From NCBI GenBank assembly GCA_036675035.1, contig JAKFFO010000053.1, positions 1 to 41,344 on the forward strand: a stretch of DNA of 41,344 nucleotides, written 5' to 3'. Position numbers and translations under genes: made by a program. Below the pieces are notes generated by a model. The model searched no databases and was not told the DNA's origin. It worked only from the letters and a program-made list of their open reading frames with translations. Position 1 is the first letter of the stretch, and every line of letters begins with the position of its first letter. This document shows, one piece after another, positions 7,689 through 14,989 of this stretch. Origin of the DNA: MESE01 sp036675035. GTDB taxonomy: Bacteria > Pseudomonadota > Gammaproteobacteria > Burkholderiales > Burkholderiaceae_D.

Positions 7689-9026
7689 ATGACACGTAAA
7701 TACTTTGGAACCGATGGCGTGCGCGGACGGGTAGGCGCCGCGCCGATTACTCCCGATTTTGTGATGAAACTCGGTTATGCGGCAGGAAAGGTGCTCGCTC
7801 GCGCCGAATCGGCAAGCGGCAAGCCGACTGTGCTGATCGGAAAAGACACGCGGATATCAGGTTACATGCTGGAAGCGGCGCTGGAAGCAGGTTTTGCAGC
7901 AGCGGGCGTAGACGTGATGCTCGCCGGTCCGGTGCCGACACCTGCGGTTGCTTACCTGACGCGGGCGTTGCGATTGTCGGCAGGCGTTGTGATATCCGCC
8001 TCCCATAATCCGTATCAGGATAACGGTATCAAGTTCTTTTCCGCACAAGGTAACAAGTTGCCTGATACGGTCGAAGTCGCAATCGAAGCGGCAATGGACA
8101 ATCCGATCGAATGCGTGTCATCGGAAAAACTGGGAAAGGCGAAAAGACTCGACGACGCCAGAGGGCGCTATATCGAATTCTGCAAAAGCACCTTCCCGAA
8201 CGAGCTCGACTTGCGCGGACTGAAAATTGTCGTCGATTGCGCACATGGCGCCGCATACCATATTGCGCCTGACGTATTCCATGAACTCGGAGCGGAAGTA
8301 ATGGCGATCGGCAATCAGCCGAATGGCCTGAACATCAACGATGGCGTCGGTGCGACCGCGCCGGAGGCATTATCGCGGGCGGTGCAGGAAAACCGGGCCG
8401 ATCTCGGAATTGCGCTGGATGGTGATGCCGACAGATTGCTGATGGTCGATGCAAGCGGACGCATTTATAACGGTGACGAATTGCTGTACGTGATGGTCAA
8501 GGACCGCATGGCGGTCAAGCCGATTCAGGGCGCGGTCGGTACCTTGATGACCAACATGGCACTGGAAGTCGCGTTCAAAAAAATGGGAGTGGGTTTCGAA
8601 CGTGCCAAGGTCGGCGATCGGTATGTGCTTGAGGTTCTGCAGGAACGCGGCTGGCTGATTGGTGGCGAGGGTTCCGGTCATCTGCTTTTTCTGGACAAGC
8701 ATACGACCGGCGATGGCATCGTCTCGGCTCTGCAGGTACTGTCGGCACTCAAGCGTAGTGGCAAGACACTCGCACAATGTACCGAAGAAATCACGCTCTT
8801 TCCTCAGACATTGATCAATGTAAAAGTTGCACCTGGTTTCGATTGGCAGAAAAGCAGAACTTTGCTGATCGAAAAAGAATCGGTCGAAGCGGAACTGGGC
8901 GATGAAGGGCGGGTATTGATCCGCGCGTCCGGTACGGAACCGCTGATTCGCGTGATGGTGGAAGCAAAATGCGCAGAGACAGCCAGGACGATGGCGCAAC
9001 GTATTGCGGATCGGATAATTGTTTAA
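7689..9026 (+). CDS. glmM: Phosphoglucosamine mutase
   Basis: Converts glucosamine-6-phosphate to glucosamine-1-phosphate on the way to UDP-GlcNAc, the precursor of peptidoglycan and lipopolysaccharide. The 445-residue protein opens with KYFGTDGVRG and has the phosphoserine loop VISASHNPYQDNGIKFF with the catalytic serine at 105. The metal site is DGDADR (Asp243, 245, 247), the sugar-binding loop GGEGSGHLLF lies in domain 3, and the C-terminal phosphate-binding RASGTEPLIRVM is present. It follows folP by 18 bp, so the two are almost certainly co-transcribed. Confidence 0.97.
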   Translation: MTRKYFGTDGVRGRVGAAPITPDFVMKLGYAAGKVLARAESASGKPTVLIGKDTRISGYMLEAALEAGFAAAGVDVMLAGPVPTPAVAYLTRALRLSAGVVISASHNPYQDNGIKFFSAQGNKLPDTVEVAIEAAMDNPIECVSSEKLGKAKRLDDARGRYIEFCKSTFPNELDLRGLKIVVDCAHGAAYHIAPDVFHELGAEVMAIGNQPNGLNINDGVGATAPEALSRAVQENRADLGIALDGDADRLLMVDASGRIYNGDELLYVMVKDRMAVKPIQGAVGTLMTNMALEVAFKKMGVGFERAKVGDRYVLEVLQERGWLIGGEGSGHLLFLDKHTTGDGIVSALQVLSALKRSGKTLAQCTEEITLFPQTLINVKVAPGFDWQKSRTLLIEKESVEAELGDEGRVLIRASGTEPLIRVMVEAKCAETARTMAQRIADRIIV

Positions 9027-9186
9027 TCCTGTTGTCGAACGGGCGTTGGAGTGCGAACGTAAGAAAGGACATGCGTTGGCATGACAAGATGTGCCGTCCT
9101 GACGCTTTCGTTACCCGATAGTGCGCATGCCTGAGAAACTCGAACTAGGCCTGGCCGCAATGAATGCAAAACAATGCACATTAAAA

Positions 9187-9216
9187 TTGACCGGCATACG
9201 CCAATTCCTGTATCAT
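9187..9216 (+). promoter_or_regulatory. Sigma-70 promoter for tRNA-Pro
   Basis: TTGACC (9187-9192), an 18-bp spacer and TATCAT (9211-9216): five of six matches in each box. Transcription would begin near 9223, three bases before the mature tRNA 5' end, so the 5' leader would be very short. Confidence 0.6.
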
Positions 9217-9225
9217 TCTGTTCTT

Positions 9226-9302
9226 CGGAGTGTGGCGCAGCCCGGTAGCGCACCTGGTTTGGGACCAGGGGGTCCAAGGTTCGAATCCTTGTACTCCGAC
9301 CA
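9226..9302 (+). tRNA. tRNA-Pro (anticodon UGG)
   Basis: A 77-nt cloverleaf with the 3' CCA encoded. The acceptor stem CGGAGTG pairs with TACTCCG (last pair G-U). The anticodon stem CCTGG/CCAGG holds the loop TTTGGGA with anticodon TGG at 9260-9262, and the T-arm contains TTCGAAT. It has its own good promoter and a following terminator, so it is probably an independent unit. Confidence 0.95.
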
Positions 9303-9310
9303 GCATTGAT

Positions 9311-9355
9311 AAGCCTGCTAGTGATTGTTTTCACTAACAGGCTTTGTCATTTTTG
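9311..9355 (+). terminator. Terminator after tRNA-Pro
   Basis: AAGCCTG-C-TAGTGA pairs with TCACTA-A-CAGGCTT (13 pairs with one C/A mismatch) around the loop TTGTTT, followed by a T-rich stretch ending TTTTT at 9355. It separates the two tRNA genes, so tRNA-Arg probably has its own weak promoter or depends on read-through. Confidence 0.65.
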
Positions 9356-9412
9356 GTATGAATGATATGAATAGCCGGACCGGCTTCTTCGCTCCGGTAC
9401 GATATGTGCAAA

Positions 9413-9489
9413 CTGCCCGTAGCTCATCTGGATAGAGCACAAGCCTTCTAAGCTTGGGGTAGGGGGTTCGAGTCCCTCCGGGCAGGCCA
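9413..9489 (+). tRNA. tRNA-Arg (anticodon UCU)
   Basis: A 77-nt cloverleaf with encoded CCA. The acceptor CTGCCCG pairs perfectly with CGGGCAG, the D-stem is GCTC/GAGC, the anticodon stem CAAGC/GCTTG holds the loop CTTCTAA with anticodon TCT (reads AGA/AGG), and the T-stem is GGGGG/CCCTC with loop TTCGAGT. I see no attachment-site duplication or integrase near it. Confidence 0.95.
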
Positions 9490-9571
9490 ACCATCCATTT
9501 TGTTTTATCCACGGCATCCGGCCGGGTGCGGATTCATTTCGGAGGCGACGCAATGATTGCCGAAAGCCCGG

Positions 9572-10012
9572 TTATTTTCCACATTCCATTTCAAATTTCT
9601 CCGCCTTGCGCCGGGCGTTTCGCCTGACTTTATCCGCCGATTTTCCACTGGCAGCAACAGCGTCTTCCTGTGCCCATTTTGTTTGCAGCGCCAGCGCTGA
9701 ACACTTTTTTCGCGTCGCGGCCTTGGCACGTGCAAGTTTTTGCTGCTCTTTCTCTTCCAGTTCCTCCCGCTGTTGCCTCTCGTTCTCTATGCGTGCCAGT
9801 TCCTTCTTTTGCCTTGCAGCTTCCTTTTTTGCCCGTGCTGTGTCCTGCGGCAATGGTTCAATGCCGGCAGAGCTTGTATCAAGTTCGATAAGCTTTCCGA
9901 GGCGACACGGTTCATCGCCATAGGTGATTTTTCCGTTCGATTCGCATTTGTAAACTGCGAGTGCCGGAGCACATAGCGAAAACAGGAAGCCCAGCAGAAG
10001 GATTTTGTGCAT
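9572..10012 (-). CDS. DUF4124-type exported protein with coiled-coil region
   Basis: A 146-residue protein with a signal peptide (MHKILLLGFLFSLCAPALA, probable signal peptidase I cleavage after ALA, residue 19). A short DUF4124-like N-terminal module follows (VYKCESNGKITYGDEPC, with two cysteines that could form a disulfide). Residues about 58-95 are very rich in Glu, Lys, Arg and Gln and look like a single coiled coil or charged helix. Such proteins are common in betaproteobacteria and their role is unknown. It is the last gene of a minus-strand run, 17 bp after the FAD oxidase stop codon. No terminator is evident behind it. Confidence 0.75.
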   Translation of the reverse strand: MHKILLLGFLFSLCAPALAVYKCESNGKITYGDEPCRLGKLIELDTSSAGIEPLPQDTARAKKEAARQKKELARIENERQQREELEEKEQQKLARAKAATRKKCSALALQTKWAQEDAVAASGKSADKVRRNARRKAEKFEMECGK

Positions 10013-10029
10013 GAAGTGAAGTTTTCTTG

Positions 10030-11436
10030 TCAGAGAACCTTGCCGGGGTTCATCAGGTTCATCGGATCGAGCGCTTGTTTGATGACTTGCATTAACCGAA
10101 TTTCGACTTCCGATTTGTATTGACGAATCTCATCGCGTTTCAGCGCGCCCAAGCCGTGTTCAGCCGATATCGAACCGCCGAAACGGTGCACGCTGTCGTG
10201 TACCACGTGATTTACCGCATCCTGCTCCGCAATGAAAGCTTCGTCCGACGCATTTTCCGGCGGCGATACGTTGTAATGCAGGTTGCCGTCACCAAGGTGG
10301 CCGAACGTGACCATGCGGCATTCCGGAAAACTTTGCTGCAACAGGACGTCGGTCTCGCGAATAAAATCGCCGATGCGTGAAATCGGCACCGATACGTCGT
10401 GTTTTACGTTTTTACCTTCGGCGGCCTGCGCCAGTGGTATGTGTTCACGCAGGTTCCATAGCGACTTCGATTGTGCAAGCGAGGCGGCGACCACGGCATC
10501 CTGTATCACGTCCAGCTCCAATGCACTGCCGATCACCGCTTCCAGCATCGACATCGCATGTTCTTCCGATTCACTGTCAGATAATTCAAGCAGCACGTAC
10601 TGGGCGGACTCGTGCGCAAACGGCAGCTGCATTTGCGGAAAATGCTTGTTGACCAGCTGCAGGCAAAAGTTCGACATCAGCTCGAAGCCGGTCAACGCCG
10701 GGCCGCAATGATCCTGTGCCAGCGACAGCAGGCGCAACGCATCGTCGGGTGTGCGCATCGCAGCCAATGCCGTCAGCTGCGCCTTTGGCTGCGGGAACAA
10801 TTTAAGCACGGCTGCAGTGATGATCCCTAGCGTGCCTTCCGCGCCGATAAACAGGTCGCGCAAGTCGTAGCCGGTATTGTCCTTGCGCAGGCCGCGCAAT
10901 CCGCTCCAGATTTCGCCTTGGGCGGTAACCACTTCAAGGCCGAGGCACAGGTCGCGCGTATTGCCATAGCGCAGAACGGCAGTTCCTCCGGCATTGGTCG
11001 CCAGGTTGCCACCTATCGTGCAACTGCCTTGCGCTGCAAGCGACAGCGGAAACAACCGGTTCGCGTCGGCCGCCGCGTTCTGGATCTGTTCGAGGATGCA
11101 GCCGGCTTCGACGGTCAGCGTATTGTTGACGAGATCCGTGTGTCGGATCCGGTTCAGGCGCGCCAACGACAATACGATTGCGGATCCGCTCGTGTCGGGC
11201 ACACTGCCGAGCACCAATCCGGTATTGCCGCCTTGCGGCACCACCGGAATCTTGAACTGGTTGCACAAGCGCACGATCGCGGCGACTTCGTCGGTAGTGC
11301 CGGGTTTGACGACCGCAAGTGCCTTGCCCGTAAATCGCCGGCGCCAGTCGGTCAGGTATCCAACCATATCATTTTCGCCGGTCAGCACATAGGCTGCACC
11401 GATCTCTTTTCGGCATTGGTCGAGGAAGGTATTCAT
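10030..11436 (-). CDS. FAD-linked 2-hydroxyacid dehydrogenase, GlcD/D-lactate dehydrogenase type
   Basis: A 468-residue member of the PCMH (VAO-type) FAD family that oxidises a D-2-hydroxyacid such as D-lactate, glycolate or D-2-hydroxyglutarate; the substrate cannot be told from sequence. The FAD-binding region has PVVPQGGNTGLVLG, the GGNLATNAGG loop and GAEGTLGIITAAVLKLFP. The C-terminal substrate/metal region has FGHLGDGNLHYN and the closing SAEHGLGALKRDE and DPMNLMNPGKVL. The frame is open far upstream (to 11919), but that part overlaps two other genes. I start at ATG 11436, whose ATGA overlaps the DUF2069 stop codon, giving MNTFLDQCRKEIG and a normal family length. No iron-sulfur partner (GlcE/GlcF) is adjacent. 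Confidence 0.9.
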   Translation of the reverse strand: MNTFLDQCRKEIGAAYVLTGENDMVGYLTDWRRRFTGKALAVVKPGTTDEVAAIVRLCNQFKIPVVPQGGNTGLVLGSVPDTSGSAIVLSLARLNRIRHTDLVNNTLTVEAGCILEQIQNAAADANRLFPLSLAAQGSCTIGGNLATNAGGTAVLRYGNTRDLCLGLEVVTAQGEIWSGLRGLRKDNTGYDLRDLFIGAEGTLGIITAAVLKLFPQPKAQLTALAAMRTPDDALRLLSLAQDHCGPALTGFELMSNFCLQLVNKHFPQMQLPFAHESAQYVLLELSDSESEEHAMSMLEAVIGSALELDVIQDAVVAASLAQSKSLWNLREHIPLAQAAEGKNVKHDVSVPISRIGDFIRETDVLLQQSFPECRMVTFGHLGDGNLHYNVSPPENASDEAFIAEQDAVNHVVHDSVHRFGGSISAEHGLGALKRDEIRQYKSEVEIRLMQVIKQALDPMNLMNPGKVL

Positions 11437-11828
11437 TCGGCAGCTTTTTCGATGGCTTGTTTGGCCAGCTTTTTGGAAGCCAGCTTGTATGGACGAAGAA
11501 ACATCAGTGTACAAAAAAAGAAGACGCAAACCAGAAATACTTCTATCCATCCCAGGATTGCCGAGGTGCCTCCGTCGGTGGTCGCACGCACGATGCCTTC
11601 GGCGAAATAAAGCAGAATCAGCATGGACGACCATTGCAGCGTATAGATATCGCGCTTCAGAATTCCACGCAGCGGTACCAGCAGCGGCACTACCTTCAAT
11701 ACCAGCCATGAGCCGCCCGGGCGCAATGGCGCCAATATCAGCTCCCATGCGATGCATAGCGCAATCAGCGCAAGCAGGCTGGCAACTGCGCTGACATAGC
11801 AGGTTTTTTGAGTAGCGTTCTGCATCAT
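11433..11828 (-). CDS. DUF2069 small inner-membrane protein
   Basis: A 131-residue protein of unknown function with four predicted membrane helices (about 11-30, 40-53, 64-80 and 90-112) and a short Lys-rich cytoplasmic tail (residues 117-131). It matches the DUF2069 family, which typically sits beside wrbA in proteobacteria. The start ATG at 11828 overlaps the wrbA stop codon as ATGA, and its own TGA overlaps the start of the FAD dehydrogenase as ATGA. All three genes are therefore likely translationally coupled. A role in the membrane step of a quinone- or flavin-linked redox process is possible from context only. Confidence 0.8.
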   Translation of the reverse strand: MMQNATQKTCYVSAVASLLALIALCIAWELILAPLRPGGSWLVLKVVPLLVPLRGILKRDIYTLQWSSMLILLYFAEGIVRATTDGGTSAILGWIEVFLVCVFFFCTLMFLRPYKLASKKLAKQAIEKAAE

Positions 11829-12433
11829 GCGTTCTGTAATTTTTGAGCGGTTTGCGCCAGCCGGCGGCCAAGGGCGATTGCGAGGGATCGGGTGTCTTCG
11901 GAAATGGCATGCGAGCCATTCACGCCGGACCAGTGACTGGCGCCGTAAGGACTGCCGCCGCTGGCGGTTGTCATCAGTTCTGGCTGCGTGTAGGGTAGCC
12001 CAAGCAACAGCATCCCGTGATGCATCAAAGGCAGCATCATCGATAACAGCGTCGATTCCTGCCCGCCATGCAAACTTCCGGTTGACGTAAATACGCATGC
12101 CGGTTTACCGGAAAGTGTTCCTGACAGCCACTGCGTCGAGGTGCCATCCAAAAAATATTTCAGCGCCGCCGCCATATTACCGAAACGGGTCGGCGAGCCC
12201 AATGCCAGACCCGCACATTCTTCCAGATCTTTCAATTCAACGTAAGGTGCGCCTTGCAACGGAATTTCCGGTTGAGTGGCTTCGGCGACGGTCGAGACTG
12301 CCGGCACGGTGCGCAAACGTGCCTCGCAACCCGCAGTCGCATCGATACCCTGCGCAATCAGCTCTGCCAATTGCCGGGTTGAGCCGTGGCGGGAGTAGTA
12401 CAAAACGAGAATATTGAGATTTGCCGGGTTCAT
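11825..12433 (-). CDS. wrbA: NAD(P)H:quinone oxidoreductase WrbA (flavodoxin-like)
   Basis: WrbA-type flavoproteins carry out two-electron reduction of quinones with NAD(P)H on FMN and form tetramers. The 202-residue protein has the flavodoxin phosphate loop YYSRHGSTRQLAE (about residues 13-25), the SPTRFGNMAAALKYFLDGT segment and the FTSTGSLHGGQEST loop characteristic of the family, ending in ALGRRLAQ. I start at ATG 12433 (MNPANLNILVLYYSRHGS). The frame opens 14 codons earlier, but those residues are unlike the family and would overlap a perfect TATAAT box. There is no Shine-Dalgarno sequence before the chosen start. First gene of the four-gene minus-strand run; divergent from the yihY homologue. 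Confidence 0.93.
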   Translation of the reverse strand: MNPANLNILVLYYSRHGSTRQLAELIAQGIDATAGCEARLRTVPAVSTVAEATQPEIPLQGAPYVELKDLEECAGLALGSPTRFGNMAAALKYFLDGTSTQWLSGTLSGKPACVFTSTGSLHGGQESTLLSMMLPLMHHGMLLLGLPYTQPELMTTASGGSPYGASHWSGVNGSHAISEDTRSLAIALGRRLAQTAQKLQNA

Positions 12434-12440
12434 GCTTGGT

Positions 12441-12446
12441 ATTATA
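12441..12446 (-). promoter_or_regulatory. Perfect -10 box (TATAAT) for wrbA
   Basis: TATAAT on the minus strand ending eight bases before the wrbA ATG. Standard spacing puts +1 at about 12434, one base before the start codon, so the mRNA could be leaderless. The -35 is poor (TTGCGC at a 15-bp spacer is the best I find). Confidence 0.45.
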
Positions 12447-12506
12447 GGGCGCTTTACAAATGCGCAATCGCGCATCCATACCCGCTCGTATATCTCGGCT
12501 GATCAA

Positions 12507-13823
12507 ATGCTCTCATTTAACCGGAAAATTTTTCGTGGACTGACCTGGACGCAGGTGCGCGACCTGATCCGGTTTGCGGTGCGGCGCCTTAACGAGGAAC
12601 ACTTGCCGCAGGTGGCGGGCAGTCTTACTTTCACGACGGTATTGGCGCTGGTACCGGTGCTGACTATTGCACTGGCAATCTTTACCGCTTTCCCCTTGTT
12701 CAATACCTTTCGCGCGGCGCTGGAAGCCTACTTCATCGAGAGCCTGATGCCCAAGGCAGTGGCCAACACCATCCTCGACTATCTCAATCAGTTTGCCAGG
12801 CAAGCGAAGCGATTGTCTGCTGTCGGCGCGACCATGCTGATCGTCACTGCAGTGGCGATGATTGCGATGATCGACCGAACCTTTCATCAGATCTGGCGCG
12901 TCAAGACCAGGCGACCGTTGACCCAGCGTATCCTGGTTTACTGGGCCACCGTGACGCTCGGTCCGCTCTTGATCGGCGTATCGATGACTTTTACTTCATT
13001 TCTGTATACGGCTACGAGTGGCGTAACAAACCAGATGCCTGTAGTCGGCACCATTTTTTATACCCTGATTTCGGTGTTGCTGACCGGCCTGGCGTTCACC
13101 ATGTTGTACATGGTGGTGCCGAATCGCCTGATCGACTGGCGTGATGCGGCATGCGGCGGAATTGTGGCCGCAATTGCATTTGAAGCCACCAAGCGCCTGT
13201 TCGTCGTATTTATCGCGAAATTTCCGACCTATACCGTCCTCTACGGCGCATTGGCCGCGATGCCGATCTTTCTGCTCTGGATATATTTTGGGTGGCTGAT
13301 CACGCTGATGGGCGCGGTAATTACCGCAGCGCTTCCGATCGTGAAGCATGAACGCTGGTGGCACGTGCCGCGGCCCGGCAGCGCATTCGTCGATGCGATG
13401 AAGCTGCTCAGGATCCTGTACAACGCGAGATCGTTCGACAAATCAGCGGATGTGAACTCTATCGCGATACGCATGAAAACCCGCCTCGGTTTCGATGAGT
13501 CGGAGGGCTTGCTGGAGAAAATGGTGGAGGCGGGTTGGGTCGACCGCATCAAGACTGAGTCGCCCAAACGGATTCAGTTCGGCAAACGTATTACCGAAGG
13601 ACTCGATCGCTGGGTGCTGCTGGCCAATCCTGAGCAACTGAAATTGGCCGATGTTTACCGCCTTTTCGTGTTTGACGCGTCAGGTGACGCGGCACTGGCC
13701 AAGCAAGTTGAAAATGCAATGGAACAGGGTTTGAGCCAGACGCTCGCTGCGCATTTCGATAACGAACTCAAAACGAAATCTGGCCGCTCAACATTTGCCA
13801 ATACATCACCCAGTCACCCATGA
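12507..13823 (+). CDS. YihY/UPF0761 family inner-membrane protein
   Basis: A 438-residue protein with about six membrane helices in its first two thirds, including the family signature LPQVAGSLTFTTVLALVP near the N-terminus and FAKFPTYTVLYGALAAMPIFL-like sequence (here IAKFPTYTVLYGALAAMPIF) before the last helices. The final ~130 residues are soluble and look like a winged-helix-type domain. The family was long mislabelled ribonuclease BN; its function is unknown. I start at ATG 12507 (MLSFNRKIF); an earlier ATG at 12414 lies inside wrbA on the other strand and adds unconserved residues. The last 56 bp overlap the convergent Mpo1-like gene. Confidence 0.88.
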   Translation: MLSFNRKIFRGLTWTQVRDLIRFAVRRLNEEHLPQVAGSLTFTTVLALVPVLTIALAIFTAFPLFNTFRAALEAYFIESLMPKAVANTILDYLNQFARQAKRLSAVGATMLIVTAVAMIAMIDRTFHQIWRVKTRRPLTQRILVYWATVTLGPLLIGVSMTFTSFLYTATSGVTNQMPVVGTIFYTLISVLLTGLAFTMLYMVVPNRLIDWRDAACGGIVAAIAFEATKRLFVVFIAKFPTYTVLYGALAAMPIFLLWIYFGWLITLMGAVITAALPIVKHERWWHVPRPGSAFVDAMKLLRILYNARSFDKSADVNSIAIRMKTRLGFDESEGLLEKMVEAGWVDRIKTESPKRIQFGKRITEGLDRWVLLANPEQLKLADVYRLFVFDASGDAALAKQVENAMEQGLSQTLAAHFDNELKTKSGRSTFANTSPSHP

Positions 13824-14085
13824 ACGAATAGAGCGGTTGCCTGAATGATGCCGGGCGGTTTTTCTCAAAGCCGAAATGCCCGAGCCAGGCAAATCCATAC
13901 CCACAGCCAAGTCCAACCAGCAGCCACCACCAGTCACCGGTCAAGACCAGTGCTGCGAAACTGAGCAGCGCGAGCGTCGAGCCCGCGAAATGCAGTTGAC
14001 GACAGGTGCGATTGGAATGCTCGGTCAAATAGAATGGATAAAACTCGGCAAATGTTCCATATCTTTTCTCGGTAATGACGGACAT
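13768..14085 (-). CDS. Mpo1-like (DUF962) small membrane protein
   Basis: A 105-residue protein with two central membrane helices (about 33-66) and the DUF962 pattern: FAEFYPFYLTEHSNRTCRQLHF at the start and GHFGFEKNRPASFRQPLYSFM later, with conserved histidines (His23, His32, His70). Yeast Mpo1, in the same family, is an Fe(II)-dependent dioxygenase in sphingoid-base degradation; the bacterial activity is not established. The start is secure: a full AGGAGG (complement of 14091-14096) lies five bases before the ATG. The 3' end overlaps the end of the yihY-like gene on the opposite strand by 56 bp. Confidence 0.85.
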   Translation of the reverse strand: MSVITEKRYGTFAEFYPFYLTEHSNRTCRQLHFAGSTLALLSFAALVLTGDWWWLLVGLGCGYGFAWLGHFGFEKNRPASFRQPLYSFMGDWVMYWQMLSGQISF

Positions 14086-14172
14086 GATCGCCTCCTGTCT
14101 ATTCTCGTTTATTCAGCTTAGTCTTCCTTTTTGATTGCTGCAACAATATTTCCATTGCTGCCGATATTGTAT

Positions 14173-14982
14173 TCAAGGCGATTTCGCAAAAGAAAACAAG
14201 GCGTCAAGGACCGCATCCGGTTGCTCGGCCATCAGTGCATGGCCGCTGCCCTTGACCCGGATTACTTTGCCGTGCGGAATCGCGTTGATCAGCGTCCCGG
14301 TTGCTTTCGGAGGAGTCATCAAGTCATGTTCGCCGAGAAGGAAAAGCGTCGGGCACTTGACCGACGCGCCGGCCGGTTCGCCATTTGAATATGCGTTACA
14401 GGCTTGAAAATCCGTGTGAAATACATGATCCGGATTGATTTTGGCAATTCTTTGCTTCAGACGAAGTGAACTGCCCATCGTATAAAAACCCGGTCCCGGG
14501 CATGACGGCTTTTGCGCAATCGACGAATGCGACCAGATATTCACCATATCGAAGGCCTTTTGCTCGTCGTTCAGCGACGCGTCGAGCAATGCCTCGGATA
14601 CTTTCATCGGATAAGCGGTACCCACCAGCCCAAGCCTTGCCACGCGCGCAGGTGCTCTGAAAGAAGTCTCCAGTGCGATTAGCGAACCCATGCTGTGTCC
14701 GATCAATATCGCCTCCGGCACATTGGCAGCGTCCAGCAAGGCCAGCAGCCAGTCCGCCATGGCTTCGACGCTGGTTAGTGCCGCTCCTTTACTGCGGCCA
14801 TGGCCCGGCAAATTTACTGCCAGCACATTGAATCCATGGTGCGCGAAATACCTGGTCTGCAAAGTCCACACCGAATGATCGTTTTGTGCGCCATGAATGA
14901 ATACCGCAGTCGGCAATGACGAATCGAATTGCCGGCCTCCGGTATAGCAATAGGCGTCATGTTCGTGCACGGTCAGCAGCAT
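14173..14982 (-). CDS. Alpha/beta-hydrolase fold protein
   Basis: A 269-residue hydrolase of unknown substrate. The oxyanion HG motif is VFIHGAQNDHSVW (near residue 30), the nucleophile elbow is GHSMGS with Ser97, the acid is Asp220 (LLGEHDLMTP) and the base is His248 (GSGHALM), so the catalytic triad is complete. NLPGHGRSKG is typical of esterase/lipase-like members. No signal peptide, so cytoplasmic. The start lies 7 bp after the metY stop codon and the two genes are almost certainly one operon. It is not homoserine O-acetyltransferase, which is longer and has a different nucleophile context. Confidence 0.88.
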   Translation of the reverse strand: MLLTVHEHDAYCYTGGRQFDSSLPTAVFIHGAQNDHSVWTLQTRYFAHHGFNVLAVNLPGHGRSKGAALTSVEAMADWLLALLDAANVPEAILIGHSMGSLIALETSFRAPARVARLGLVGTAYPMKVSEALLDASLNDEQKAFDMVNIWSHSSIAQKPSCPGPGFYTMGSSLRLKQRIAKINPDHVFHTDFQACNAYSNGEPAGASVKCPTLFLLGEHDLMTPPKATGTLINAIPHGKVIRVKGSGHALMAEQPDAVLDALFSFAKSP

Positions 14983-14989
14983 ATGAAGC

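Noticed and set aside
9121..9309. 62-codon frame overlapping tRNA-Pro
   Set aside because: It runs through the whole tRNA gene, which is certain from its cloverleaf and flanking promoter and terminator.
9226..9489. tRNA pair as an integration site for a genomic island
   Set aside because: No integrase, direct repeat of a tRNA 3' end or change in gene content is seen downstream.
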